Shown in pieces: positions 34,716 to 43,448 of a stretch of DNA of 64,000 nt. Source of the stretch: Alphaproteobacteria bacterium (GTDB taxonomy: Bacteria > Pseudomonadota > Alphaproteobacteria > Micavibrionales > Micavibrionaceae); the NCBI GenBank assembly GCA_009995595.1, contig JAACPE010000001.1, forward strand, positions 930,001 through 994,000. Direction: 5' to 3'. Every line of letters begins with the position of its first letter. Position 1 is the first letter of the stretch. Position numbers and translations under genes: made by a program. The notes below the pieces were generated by a model. That model was not told the DNA's origin, did not search any database, and was given only the letters and a program-made list of their open reading frames with translations.

Positions 34716-35456
34716 ATGACAGGCTTTAATGACATTCGCAGAACAGTGGATCCAAGCGGCGCCGCCGAGGGAACCTATATTGATACAGAAACGATGTCAG
34801 CCGCCGCAGATGCCGCACAGGCACTAGCCACAGGTAATATTGGTGAAGCAACGAATGGGGCATTAGCCGCTATAGAAGAATTAGGCACGGAACAAGATGG
34901 TTTTGTCGTCGGTTATCAGGGCGGCGAAGCGCGCGCAGGATTTCAAGAACAAACAACAACAGAAGTTTTGGATGCGGATGGGAATGTTGTTTCATCGCAA
35001 ACATTGACCTTTGGCGCTTATGCTGAGGCCGATGGGGACTTAGCCTTAAGTGCCTCCGCTGAGGGATTTAGGAATTTTGAAGATAGTCAATTATCCTATG
35101 GTGCGTCATTAGATGCAGGGACAGACGCCCTTACAGCCTCGGGCGCTGTATCGTTTTCACGAGACACAGATTGGGGCAGTTATGGAGCAGCAGCAGGTGC
35201 AAGCTTTCAAAAACCACTAGATGGATCGGAGACAAGTTGGTCTGCCGCAGTTCTTGGAGAGGTCACCTATGATAATAGCGAAATACTCCAACAATGGGGC
35301 ACATATGCCTTTGCTGAAGCCGGCGTATATGCCGATCCAAGTGGTGTTGATCCAGTTGCACGTGTTGGCCTTGGGAAAGAGACAAGTTTTGGTGATGTGC
35401 GCGTCGGCGTTGATCAAAGCGGAGGGGTTGGGATCAGTACAAGCTTTAAATTCTAA
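34716..35456 (+). CDS. Beta-rich protein with outer-membrane-protein-like C-terminus but no signal peptide
   Basis: A 246-residue protein whose second half alternates Gly/Ala/Ser and aromatic residues in short strands (LALSASAEGF, LTASGAVSFS, WSAAVLGEVTY, ARVGLGKETSF) and ends in Phe (STSFKF), like an eight-or-more-stranded beta barrel. The first 60 residues are Ala-rich and polar, with no hydrophobic signal sequence. ATG at 34716 has AAAGGG nine bases before. It may be delivered by a non-Sec route or be a soluble beta protein; also the true start could be missed. Convergent with the CPBP gene by four bases. Confidence 0.7.
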   Translation: MTGFNDIRRTVDPSGAAEGTYIDTETMSAAADAAQALATGNIGEATNGALAAIEELGTEQDGFVVGYQGGEARAGFQEQTTTEVLDADGNVVSSQTLTFGAYAEADGDLALSASAEGFRNFEDSQLSYGASLDAGTDALTASGAVSFSRDTDWGSYGAAAGASFQKPLDGSETSWSAAVLGEVTYDNSEILQQWGTYAFAEAGVYADPSGVDPVARVGLGKETSFGDVRVGVDQSGGVGISTSFKF

Positions 35457-36097
35457 ATATTGCCACTGTAAAAATAATACCCAAGCCCAATAATAAATAT
35501 CGCGTTACCGTAGAGCCCGTGCTCTATGGTAACAAGCGCGAGTGATTTTGTTTTGGCGTAGGTCTGGGCAAAGATTATCCCGGCGGCAAAGCTGAACACT
35601 GGCGCAATCCAGTTCACGAATAACACATGCGCAAAGGCAAATATAATCGCGCTGGCGATAATCATCTTTATCCCCTCCCCAAAAAAGGGCTTATACCGTG
35701 CAAAGAAAAAGCGACAAAAGATAAATTCTTGTGGTAAGGCCGATATGATCGGATAGATAAAAAATAGAGCAAGAATGAGCTGTGGCCGCTCCCGGGGCAA
35801 TGCGAAAAATCGCTCAGGGCTATAGAAATAGGTAAAAATTATAATACCTATTGTCGCCCACGTAAAACGGGTGAGCATAGGCTTTAGATTGTTCCAATTC
35901 ACCTGATCGAAACCCCAAAATGTTCTCCAATCCTTAAAAAATTTGAATTTATAGACAATCGCGCAAAATAACGTCGCCGACCATAAAAACGCGAACATGA
36001 AATGTCCATGCCCGCCCCATATAATAAAACCGGGTAAGAGAATACAAAGGCATAGAAATTCTAAAGCTAGAATTTTGTTGTTGTTAAGAACAGTCAA
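35453..36097 (-). CDS. CPBP-family intramembrane metalloprotease (CAAX/Abi-like), altered motif 1
   Basis: A 214-residue polytopic protein (about six membrane segments). The second and third conserved regions are intact: FAFAHVLFVNWIAPVFSF (His) and the C-terminal ALVTIEHGLYGNAIFI. In the first motif, normally E-x3-R, residues read PQEFIFCRFF, with the Arg displaced by one position. Members act on prenylated or other membrane proteins and some are immunity proteins for bacteriocins. The activity of this one is uncertain. It directly precedes ppdK's end on the same strand, after seven bases, so it may be in the ppdK transcript. Confidence 0.82.
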   Translation of the reverse strand: MTVLNNNKILALEFLCLCILLPGFIIWGGHGHFMFAFLWSATLFCAIVYKFKFFKDWRTFWGFDQVNWNNLKPMLTRFTWATIGIIIFTYFYSPERFFALPRERPQLILALFFIYPIISALPQEFIFCRFFFARYKPFFGEGIKMIIASAIIFAFAHVLFVNWIAPVFSFAAGIIFAQTYAKTKSLALVTIEHGLYGNAIFIIGLGYYFYSGNI

Positions 36098-36103
36098 GAT
36101 TAC

Positions 36104-38773
36104 TTACGCCGCCTTCTTCGCTTTTCTAAGATTGTTTTGCTTAATTGCCTCTTGCGCTGCTGCTAATCTTGCGATTGGCACGCGGTATGGGGAGCAAGAC
36201 ACATAATCAAGGCCTACGCTTTCAAAAAAAGCGATAGAGGCTGGGTCACCGCCATGTTCACCGCAAATACCAAGTTTGATGTTGCTGCGCGTTTGACGTC
36301 CCTTTTCGCACGCACCAGAAATAAGTTGGCCAACGCCATCAATATCCAAGGTCTGAAATGGGTCTTTTTCAAAAATGCCCTGCCCGATATAATCAGGCAA
36401 GAATTTAGCGGCGTCATCGCGGCTTAAACCCAATGTAGTTTGTGTGAGATCATTTGTGCCAAAGCTGAAGAACTCTGCCTCGCTCGCGATATCACCCGCC
36501 ATAAGGGCGGCGCGTGGCAGTTCAATCATTGTACCGATCATGTACTCAACGCTTGCTCCTTTTTCAGCAAAGACGGCCTCAGCCTGTTCCATCACGACTT
36601 TTTTCAAAATCGAAAGCTCTGATTTTGTTGCAATTAGCGGAATCATGATTTCAGGGATAGCTTTTGTTTCAACAGCGGCCTCAAAAATAGCGCGTGCCTG
36701 CATCGCATAGATTTCGGGATAGGTAATCCCAAGGCGGCACCCACGATGACCCAGCATCGGATTTGTTTCATGCAGTTCATCCTGACGGCGCTTTACGAAT
36801 TTAGGATCAAGCCCAGCAGCCTTTGTAAAATGGGCCACATCGTCATCCGAATGCGGTAAAAATTCATGCAATGGCGGATCCAGAAGGCGCACCGTTACAG
36901 GCAGGCCGTTCATAATTTCAAATAACGCCGTAAAGTCTTTACGCTGTTCAGGCAATAACTTAGCAAGCGCTTCTTCACGTCCCGCTTTATCATTGGCAAA
37001 AATCATCTCGCGCACGTGTTGAATACGGCTTGGCTCAAAGAACATATGTTCAGTTCGGCAAAGACCAATGCCTTCCGCGCCAAATTTAAGAGCCGTCTTC
37101 GCATCCAGCGGTGTTTCGGCGTTGGTACGCACTTTCATGCGCCGTGCCTTATCCGCCCATTTCATCACTGTTTCAAAATCACCTGAAAGCTCTGGCTGGA
37201 TTGTCTCAACCGCGCCCAGCATAATTTCACCCGCGCCGCCATCAATTGTAAGCAGATCGCCCTCGCGGACAACATGGCCACCAACACTTAAAGTCTTAGC
37301 CTTATAATCAATTGCGATTTGTCCCGCGCCCGCAACGCACGCACGGCCCATGCCCCGCGCCACAACAGCCGCATGTGATGTCATGCCGCCACGCGTGGTT
37401 AAAATTCCCGCCGCCGCGTGCATTCCATGAATATCTTCAGGAGATGTTTCAATACGGCATAAAATAACTTGCTCACCATTATTCGCACGTTCTTCGGCAT
37501 CGTCGGCAGAAAATACGGCGATACCCGACGCCGCCCCCGGTGACGCAGGTAAACCTTTAGCAATAATTGTCTTATGCGCCGCAGGGTCAAGGGTCGGATG
37601 CAAAAGCTGATCCAGCGAAGATGGCTCTAATCGCAAGAGCGCAGCCTCTTCAGTGATTAGTTTTTCCTCAACCATATCAACTGCTATTTTAAGTGCCGCC
37701 GCAGCCGTGCGTTTACCTGCGCGTGTTTGAAGCATATAAAGCTTTTCTTGCTGGACGGTAAATTCAATATCTTGCATATCGGCGTAATGTTTTTCCAAGA
37801 TATGACGGGTATCATCAAGTTGTTTAAAAACGGCTGGCATCACTTCTTCCATAGAAGGCATATCACTGCCCTCTTTTTCACGGCCATATTTTGTGAGCGA
37901 TTGGGGCGTGCGGATTCCAGCAACAACATCTTCGCCTTGCGCGTTCACAAGATATTCACCATAAAAATAATTCTCGCCCGTTGACGGGTCGCGCGTAAAG
38001 GCAACACCGGTTGCACAATCATCGCCCATATTTCCAAAGACCATAGATTGCACGTTGACAGCAGTGCCCCAGCTTTCGGGGATATCGTTAATCTTACGAT
38101 AGGTAATGGCGCGCGGCACCATCCATGAGCTAAAGACTGCGCCGATTGCGCCCCATAACTGCTCATGCGGGTCATCTGGGAACGGTCGGCCTAACTCACG
38201 TTGAACAAGCTCTTTATACTGTTTCACGATACCCTTCCATCCATCGGCTGTAATAGCGGTGTCTTCGTCGATATCCATATCACGTTTGTGCTGATCCATG
38301 ATATCTTCGAAGTCATGGTGCTCTAACCCCATCACAACATCGCCATACATTTGGATAAAACGGCGATATGAATCCCATGCAAAACGCTCATCCCCTGCTT
38401 TAGCGGCAAGTCCTTTAACCGTCACATTATTAAGGCCAAGATTGAGGACAGTATCCATCATCCCCGGCATCGATACCCGCGCGCCAGAACGCACAGACAC
38501 AAGAAGCGGGTTGTTTGCATCACCAAAAACCATGCCCATTTGGCTTTCAACGGTCTTCAACGCATCTTCGACTTGAGCTTTTAACGTGTCAGGATATTGT
38601 TGATTATTGTCGTAAAAGGCAGTGCAGACCTCGGTTGTAATTGTAAATCCTGGTGGGACAGGCAGGCCAATAGAGGACATTTCTGCAAGGTTTGCACCCT
38701 TGCCGCCCAAGAGATTTTTCATATCTGCTTTGCCATCAGTATGTTTACCGAAGTTATATACCCATTTCGTCAT
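36104..38773 (-). CDS. ppdK: Pyruvate, phosphate dikinase
   Basis: An 889-residue PPDK that interconverts pyruvate, ATP and Pi with PEP, AMP and PPi. N-terminal nucleotide-binding domain starts KWVYNFG..DGKADMKNLLGGKGANLAEM. The phosphohistidine domain carries GGMTSHAAVVARGMGRACVAG with the catalytic His near residue 470. The C-terminal PEP/pyruvate TIM barrel has GIGLCRTEHMF and LGICGEHGGDPASI. All active-site elements look intact. In alphaproteobacteria it usually serves gluconeogenesis or PPi-linked glycolysis. Confidence 0.98.
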   Translation of the reverse strand: MTKWVYNFGKHTDGKADMKNLLGGKGANLAEMSSIGLPVPPGFTITTEVCTAFYDNNQQYPDTLKAQVEDALKTVESQMGMVFGDANNPLLVSVRSGARVSMPGMMDTVLNLGLNNVTVKGLAAKAGDERFAWDSYRRFIQMYGDVVMGLEHHDFEDIMDQHKRDMDIDEDTAITADGWKGIVKQYKELVQRELGRPFPDDPHEQLWGAIGAVFSSWMVPRAITYRKINDIPESWGTAVNVQSMVFGNMGDDCATGVAFTRDPSTGENYFYGEYLVNAQGEDVVAGIRTPQSLTKYGREKEGSDMPSMEEVMPAVFKQLDDTRHILEKHYADMQDIEFTVQQEKLYMLQTRAGKRTAAAALKIAVDMVEEKLITEEAALLRLEPSSLDQLLHPTLDPAAHKTIIAKGLPASPGAASGIAVFSADDAEERANNGEQVILCRIETSPEDIHGMHAAAGILTTRGGMTSHAAVVARGMGRACVAGAGQIAIDYKAKTLSVGGHVVREGDLLTIDGGAGEIMLGAVETIQPELSGDFETVMKWADKARRMKVRTNAETPLDAKTALKFGAEGIGLCRTEHMFFEPSRIQHVREMIFANDKAGREEALAKLLPEQRKDFTALFEIMNGLPVTVRLLDPPLHEFLPHSDDDVAHFTKAAGLDPKFVKRRQDELHETNPMLGHRGCRLGITYPEIYAMQARAIFEAAVETKAIPEIMIPLIATKSELSILKKVVMEQAEAVFAEKGASVEYMIGTMIELPRAALMAGDIASEAEFFSFGTNDLTQTTLGLSRDDAAKFLPDYIGQGIFEKDPFQTLDIDGVGQLISGACEKGRQTRSNIKLGICGEHGGDPASIAFFESVGLDYVSCSPYRVPIARLAAAQEAIKQNNLRKAKKAA

Positions 38774-38940
38774 ATTTTAGCCCTCTACTGCTATGAATCT
38801 TGAATACTCATGAATTTAAGCATTTTGGGCAGAAAATCTAGGGTTAAAGCACCATTTTAATTTTTGATTACAGCAAAAAAATATTTACATATATATTTTT
38901 ATTATGTATAAGATCCAAAAAAATAGAGGACAAATGTAAA

Positions 38941-39198
38941 ATGACTGAATTACCAACGGGTAAAGAAGACTTAATTAAATACCTAAAAGAGCAAGCTGGT
39001 GAAATAGATCAGGCTAGAGTAATACCAACGCGTGAACCAATTTTCACGATCCCTGCATCAGGCTCGCCTAGAACAACGTCTATTCAGGCTGAGATGAGCC
39101 AAGCTGCACAAATCGTAAGAGATAATGGTGAAAATCCTTATGAGGCATTTACAAAAATAATTGGGCGCGCACGAGCAAAAGTCTTAATTAGACTTTAA
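38941..39198 (+). CDS. Small hypothetical protein (85 residues)
   Basis: AT-rich upstream region with AGAGGAC before the ATG. The protein is polar, with helices at residues 7-25 (KEDLIKYLKEQAGEIDQ) and 53-85 and a Pro/Thr-rich middle. No family recognised. It is 18 bases before another unknown gene, so the two probably form a pair. Position next to ppdK and divergent from it suggests a recent accessory insertion. Confidence 0.6.
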   Translation: MTELPTGKEDLIKYLKEQAGEIDQARVIPTREPIFTIPASGSPRTTSIQAEMSQAAQIVRDNGENPYEAFTKIIGRARAKVLIRL

Positions 39199-39216
39199 CA
39201 ATAAGGAAAATAAAAA

Positions 39217-39573
39217 ATGACTGGAAAATCTCAGAGAAATTCACAACAACGTATATTAGATAAAATTGTTGGGGATCCGCCGCTTATTGCAAAACATCAA
39301 GAGATAGGGAGTTTAATGGATGCTTTCGCAGGCGCTGTAACAGCCTTTGAAACACCTGATATGCCAGCACGTATTCTAAAGATAAGTTATGATGCCTTAA
39401 CACAGCGCGTTGCACAAAGTAAGCAGCCTAATGCACAAGCTTGCTTTACAAATTTTAACGCCCACTATGCTAAGGTTATAAGCGATATTACAAATCCTTT
39501 AGCATCATCAGACAGAGATCATCGTCCGCGGGGTACCGGGACACAGCGTCCACTGGCTCGCGGTCATAGGTAA
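39217..39573 (+). CDS. Small hypothetical protein with unusual Arg/Gly-rich tail
   Basis: A 118-residue protein. Residues 1-92 look like a normal helical domain (HQEIGSLMDAFAGAVTAFE, YDALTQRVAQSKQPNAQACFTNFNAHYAK). From residue about 91 the frame runs antisense through the last 86 bases of the GNAT gene and the composition changes to DRDHRPRGTGTQRPLARGHR, so the native stop was probably lost when the genes were brought together. No family recognised. Partner of the 85-residue gene. Confidence 0.58.
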   Translation: MTGKSQRNSQQRILDKIVGDPPLIAKHQEIGSLMDAFAGAVTAFETPDMPARILKISYDALTQRVAQSKQPNAQACFTNFNAHYAKVISDITNPLASSDRDHRPRGTGTQRPLARGHR

Positions 39574-39976
39574 TACCGTTACCGTCAGGCATATAGCCTA
39601 ATTTGATGTATAACCGTTGCGCGGGACCATAAGAGGCATTAAGCGGCACAGATATGCCGATTTGTGTTTTTCCCTGCTCTTCGGCTAATTCCTCACATTT
39701 ATTGACAATTACTGTCGCAACGCCCTTTTGACGAGCACCTGGGACAACATTCAAATCCTGAATTTCGGGAATGTCTAATGCCTTATAAAGGGCATATTTG
39801 GGCGTAAAATTGAGCATGGCAAAACCAGCGTCACGCCCTTGCGTTGAGGCAATCAAAATAATCAAACCTTTTTCAAAACAATCTTCAAAATAACCATCGT
39901 CTTTTTTTCCCATTTCATCATAAAGGGCATAAAGGGCGGGGATATCATCTTGCGTTGCTTGCCTCAGCTTTATCAT
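39488..39976 (-). CDS. GNAT-family N-acetyltransferase
   Basis: A 162-residue acetyltransferase. The GNAT core is clear: IKLRQATQDDIPALYALY at the start, IQDLNVVPGARQKGVATVIVNKCEELA (acetyl-CoA loop, R/Q-x-x-G-x-G/A form) in the middle and a C-terminal LGYMPDGNGITY. The substrate is unknown. It belongs to the minus-strand run trmN6-like / DUF2147 / S49 peptidase / GNAT. Its 3' end is overlapped by the opposite-strand small gene. Confidence 0.87.
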   Translation of the reverse strand: MIKLRQATQDDIPALYALYDEMGKKDDGYFEDCFEKGLIILIASTQGRDAGFAMLNFTPKYALYKALDIPEIQDLNVVPGARQKGVATVIVNKCEELAEEQGKTQIGISVPLNASYGPAQRLYIKLGYMPDGNGITYDREPVDAVSRYPADDDLCLMMLKDL

Positions 39977-39991
39977 GGTTATTTCGTGTCC

Positions 39992-40867
39992 TTACAGCCC
40001 ATAGCGCGCCCAAAAACCGCGGGTTTCAATTGCATCAAGCGCGTCAATAATAACATCCCCATGGAGGGATGACCGTGCAGCACCAAATGGCAAGAAGGAT
40101 GGGAGCCATTTTTTATCAGGCGCAAACTCAATAAATTTTGTGTCCTCGCCGAACATCTCTTTCATGACCCCACTCACATCACCAATATCATCAATCAAGC
40201 CCTTATCCAGCGCATCCGCCCCTGTCCAAAAAGCGCCTTCCATAAGGTCTTTATCACTGCCTTTTAAAACATCCCCGCGCCGATCTTTCACCCAGTTTTT
40301 AAAATCCTCATGGATGCCCGCTTGTAATTTTTTAAGGCGCAAAATATCGTTAGGTTTTTCTGGCAAGAAGCTATCAAGGAATGATTTATCTTTACCAGAT
40401 GTGTAAACGCGCCTTGAGATGCCATATTTTTTGATAAATTCATCTAACCCAAAACTGGCCGAAATAACACCGATTGAACCAACAATTGAGGATTTTTGAG
40501 CGAAGATTTTATCACCAGAGCACGCAAGCCAATATCCGCCAGAGGCCGCTACATCCTCCACAAAGGCATAAACGGGAACTTCTTTTTCCTCCGACAATTT
40601 ACGTATCTGCGATGATATCAACGCGCATTGCACAGGCGCACCGCCCGGTGAATTTATAACAAGCGCCAATGCTTTTAGATCAGGAACATCAAAAGCCTTA
40701 TCAAGAAGTTTTGAAAATTTTTGATAGCTAATGCCAGCCTTTTTCATTTGCGATGAGTCAGCAATAACGCCTGCCATACGCACAACTGAAACCATCGGTT
40801 TCATTTTAAATGCGGACCCTATATACGGTACAGTCGATAGATATTTTTTAACTTTAATCAGGCACAT
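39992..40867 (-). CDS. S49-family peptidase, short SppA/SohB type
   Basis: A 291-residue single-domain S49 serine peptidase. LVINSPGGAPVQC, the nucleophile in AASGGYWLACSGDKIFAQ and GSIGVISASFG are visible, with a catalytic Lys candidate in the KGxDKSFLDSF region. The N-terminus has only a weak hydrophobic stretch and no clear membrane anchor. In alphaproteobacteria a gene of this type lies beside the methyltransferase and polyprenyl synthase genes, the order seen here. Start at 40867 or the Met at 40804. Confidence 0.9.
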   Translation of the reverse strand: MCLIKVKKYLSTVPYIGSAFKMKPMVSVVRMAGVIADSSQMKKAGISYQKFSKLLDKAFDVPDLKALALVINSPGGAPVQCALISSQIRKLSEEKEVPVYAFVEDVAASGGYWLACSGDKIFAQKSSIVGSIGVISASFGLDEFIKKYGISRRVYTSGKDKSFLDSFLPEKPNDILRLKKLQAGIHEDFKNWVKDRRGDVLKGSDKDLMEGAFWTGADALDKGLIDDIGDVSGVMKEMFGEDTKFIEFAPDKKWLPSFLPFGAARSSLHGDVIIDALDAIETRGFWARYGL

Positions 40868-40876
40868 TATTCTATT

Positions 40877-41335
40877 CTACTTATTGGCTGGTATGCATTT
40901 CGGATAATCAGCAGGCGATACACGCTTCCAGTTTTGTGTTTTTCCAAAAAGCGATAACCCAAGATATCCGAGCACTTTCATGTCATCCTTTGATAAGACT
41001 TCTGCGTCTACATTATAGACATCACCTTCATCGGCTTTATAAATTTGGCCATCTTCCCACTCATTGGGGTTGTCTGTTTGCTTTTGAAGGCCTTTCATAA
41101 TTTCCAAACCGCACATAGGGCGTGATCGTAAACGGGCATCGGGGTTCTTTTCATCAAATTGTAAGCCACCTTCAATGATCCACGCAATATACCCAACGAG
41201 CGTGCCGTCTTTATCGACTTCAACACGAATGGCAGAGCGTTCATTTTGAGTAAGCCACAACCCTTCAGGATTATATGTTTCAGCGGCCTGCGCTGATAAC
41301 GGAATAAGCATTAAGAGTGCAATAAGATATTTCAT
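40877..41335 (-). CDS. DUF2147 domain secreted protein
   Basis: A 152-residue protein with a signal peptide (cleaved after SAQAA, residue about 18). The DUF2147 pattern is present: PEGLWLTQNERSAIRVE, the GYI.WI segment, then RPMCGLEIMKGL, GQIY....GDVYN and LKVLGYLG. The family is a small periplasmic beta barrel of unknown function. ATG overlaps the end of the trmN6-like gene in ATGA. Confidence 0.9.
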   Translation of the reverse strand: MKYLIALLMLIPLSAQAAETYNPEGLWLTQNERSAIRVEVDKDGTLVGYIAWIIEGGLQFDEKNPDARLRSRPMCGLEIMKGLQKQTDNPNEWEDGQIYKADEGDVYNVDAEVLSKDDMKVLGYLGLSLFGKTQNWKRVSPADYPKCIPANK

Positions 41336-42057
41336 AAGAATAATCCCTCCCCGTGACGTAAGATTTTATCTGCTTCTAAAGTATACCCACCGTCCTCTTC
41401 ATGCAAGATCAGACCACTATGCATAATTGCGCCGCTTTTTCTGCCTTTTATGGCGCGGATGATAACGCGCTTGGCATTTTTGCCTGCTTTTGGCCAAAGA
41501 GGGATGATTTCTATCGCGCCAAAACGGCTTTCCATGGCCTGAAGAATTTTATGAATTTTTTCCGCCTGATGTATCATCGTCAGTGACCCATCCGGCTTTA
41601 AAAGCCGCGCAGCATTCATAACCCAATCACGCGTTACCATATCGCCCACATGCCCCATGGCTGTTGCTTTGGCATCATGGGGGGATCGCAAATGCGCGCC
41701 TGTGTCCAAATAAGGTGGATTGCAGATAATATGATGATAACTTGGCTCAAATTTATAGTGGCGAATATCGGCGCATAGAAAGGTCGCAGCTTTATCAAAA
41801 CCATTCAGCGCCGCATTTTCGAGCGCAAGGTCACAATGGCTTTGCTGTATTTCAATACCCGTCAAAGAAATCTCTGAAACACGGTGAAGAACACATAGCC
41901 CCGCGCTCCCAACACCGCATCCCATATCAAGCAGGCTCTGCCCCGCCTGAATAGGGCATGCCGCGCCAAGCATCACACTGTCGAGTGACGTGCGAAAGCC
42001 ATTTTCGGCCTGTTTAAGACGAAGCTGTTTATTGAGGACGGTTATCTCTTGTTTCAT
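41332..42057 (-). CDS. trmN6: tRNA1(Val) adenine-37 N6-methyltransferase-like SAM enzyme
   Basis: A 241-residue class I methyltransferase. SAM motif I LDMGCGVGSAGLCVLHR and the catalytic IICNPPYLD are clear; NPPY indicates an amino-group (N6-adenine) target. It resembles TrmN6/YfiC proteins, which modify A37 of tRNA1(Val), though close relatives include other small-molecule methyltransferases. It is divergent from the polyprenyl synthase, 29 bases apart, a pairing conserved in alphaproteobacteria as far as I recall. Confidence 0.85.
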   Translation of the reverse strand: MKQEITVLNKQLRLKQAENGFRTSLDSVMLGAACPIQAGQSLLDMGCGVGSAGLCVLHRVSEISLTGIEIQQSHCDLALENAALNGFDKAATFLCADIRHYKFEPSYHHIICNPPYLDTGAHLRSPHDAKATAMGHVGDMVTRDWVMNAARLLKPDGSLTMIHQAEKIHKILQAMESRFGAIEIIPLWPKAGKNAKRVIIRAIKGRKSGAIMHSGLILHEEDGGYTLEADKILRHGEGLFL

Positions 42058-42086
42058 AAGCTATTTTGCGCTTTAACAATGAAGTT

Positions 42087-43097
42087 ATGACAGCTTTAAA
42101 GCAGAAAAAAGACAAAATGCAAAGCCCCCTTGATATTTTGAGCGAAAGAATGGCAACCGACATGGATGCGGTAAACGCCATGATTGTGACACATATGCAA
42201 TCAGATGTGGCACTTATCCCTACCCTCGCAAGCTATCTGATTGCTGCGGGTGGAAAGCGAGTGCGCCCGTTACTCACCCTTGCAAGTACAGCATTGTTTG
42301 ATGGGGATATGACCCGCGCGCACCGGTTAGCGGCGGCTGTTGAGTTTATTCACACAGCAACGCTTCTTCATGATGATGTCGTTGATGACAGCAATCAGCG
42401 CCGCGGCAAAGACTCCGCTAATATCGTTTTTGGCAACGAGGCTAGCGTCTTGGTTGGTGATTTTTTATTCTCCCGTGCATTTCAGCTTATGGTGGCTGAT
42501 GGATCACTCGATGTGCTTCGCATTCTCTCTAATGCCTCTGCCATTATTGCCGAAGGAGAAGTGAAACAGCTTTCCACGCAAAACAATCTTGAGACTACAA
42601 TGGACGACTACCGCAAAGTAATCGAAGGCAAGACCGCATCGCTCTTTGCCGCCGCCTGCGAAGTCGGGCCTATTATTGCAGAGCAAGACATAAAAATCGT
42701 AAAAGCGCTGAGTGACTATGGAATGGCTCTGGGTATGGCCTTCCAGATTGTTGATGACGTGCTTGATTATGATGCCGACCGTTTAAAACTTGGTAAAGAT
42801 ATCGGCGATGATTTTCGCGAGGGAAAAATGACCGTCCCTATTCTTTTTGCACTTGAAAAGGCGAGTCCGCAGGAGCATGACTTTTGGACACGCACCTTAG
42901 GAGAGCGCAACCAAAATGAAGATGATTTTGGCCGCGCACAAAATCTTATTATAGAGCATGATGGTCTAAATAAAGGGCTTGTTATGGCGCAAGAATATGG
43001 CAACCAAGCGATCAACGCTTTGAGGCTTGTGCCAAATTCTGATATAAAAGAGATATTAATTAATATTATACAATTTATCATTCACCGCGATCACTAA
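42087..43097 (+). CDS. ispB: Long-chain polyprenyl diphosphate synthase (octa/decaprenyl type)
   Basis: A 336-residue trans-prenyltransferase. First Asp-rich motif is DDVVDDSNQRRGKDSAN (DDxxD, without the short-chain two-residue insertion), second is DDVLDYDAD. Before the first, ATLLHDDVVD is typical of long-chain enzymes making the ubiquinone tail. GGKRVRPLLTL binds IPP. ATG at 42087 is preferred to a TTG seven codons upstream; another Met lies at 42117. It draws on FPP made by ispA. Confidence 0.93.
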   Translation: MTALKQKKDKMQSPLDILSERMATDMDAVNAMIVTHMQSDVALIPTLASYLIAAGGKRVRPLLTLASTALFDGDMTRAHRLAAAVEFIHTATLLHDDVVDDSNQRRGKDSANIVFGNEASVLVGDFLFSRAFQLMVADGSLDVLRILSNASAIIAEGEVKQLSTQNNLETTMDDYRKVIEGKTASLFAAACEVGPIIAEQDIKIVKALSDYGMALGMAFQIVDDVLDYDADRLKLGKDIGDDFREGKMTVPILFALEKASPQEHDFWTRTLGERNQNEDDFGRAQNLIIEHDGLNKGLVMAQEYGNQAINALRLVPNSDIKEILINIIQFIIHRDH

Positions 43098-43106
43098 GGT
43101 TTTACA

Positions 43107-43406
43107 ATGAAAAATATCATTTTCGTATTTGCTCTTATCCTACCTCTTATGGCCTGTGCCTCAAGCCCAGTGCCAGAAAATGGTATTCGGCTTCAAATAG
43201 ATGGAATGACATGTGAGCCTTGCGCTGAAACGCTGATTAAGAAATTTTCAAAAGAAAAAGCTATTGAGTCAGCGAACGTCGATTGGGAAACAGGTGAAGG
43301 AATGATTATCCAAAAGCAAGGCCAGACCTTAAAAGATTCCGAAATTGAAAAGATTGTCGATTGGTCAGGGTTTGAGCTGCTCTCGATTGAACGCGCACAA
43401 AATTAA
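43107..43406 (+). CDS. HMA-domain lipoprotein (copper-type CxxC)
   Basis: A 99-residue exported protein. The signal ends in a lipobox with Cys17 (LPLMAC). The remaining 80 residues form an HMA/ferredoxin-like domain with DGMTCEPCAETL (C36, C39), the metal-binding loop of copper chaperones and P-type ATPase N-termini. Being secreted, it would bind metal in the periplasm. It lies 9 bases after ispB's stop, so it may be transcribed with ispB, and just upstream of the CsoR-like operator. It is clearly related to the second HMA protein at 44086: both have the CxxC at residues 36-39 and end in EI.K...W.G. Confidence 0.87.
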   Translation: MKNIIFVFALILPLMACASSPVPENGIRLQIDGMTCEPCAETLIKKFSKEKAIESANVDWETGEGMIIQKQGQTLKDSEIEKIVDWSGFELLSIERAQN

Positions 43407-43412
43407 CAAAAC

Positions 43413-43440
43413 TTGACGTTATACCCATAGGGGGTATATC
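43413..43440 (+). promoter_or_regulatory. Promoter with CsoR-type operator in the spacer
   Basis: TTGACG (43413-43418), 16-base spacer, TATATC (43435-43440). The spacer contains TATACCC-ATAGG-GGGTATA (43420-43438), a 7-bp dyad with the G/C tract and flanking TATA typical of CsoR operators. Repression by the CsoR-like protein encoded 0.95 kb downstream and release by metal are expected. Confidence 0.78.
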
Positions 43441-43448
43441 ATTAAAGG

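Noticed and set aside
42066-42086. TTG start for the polyprenyl synthase
   Set aside because: A TTG without ribosome site; the ATG at 42087 gives the family-like N-terminus.
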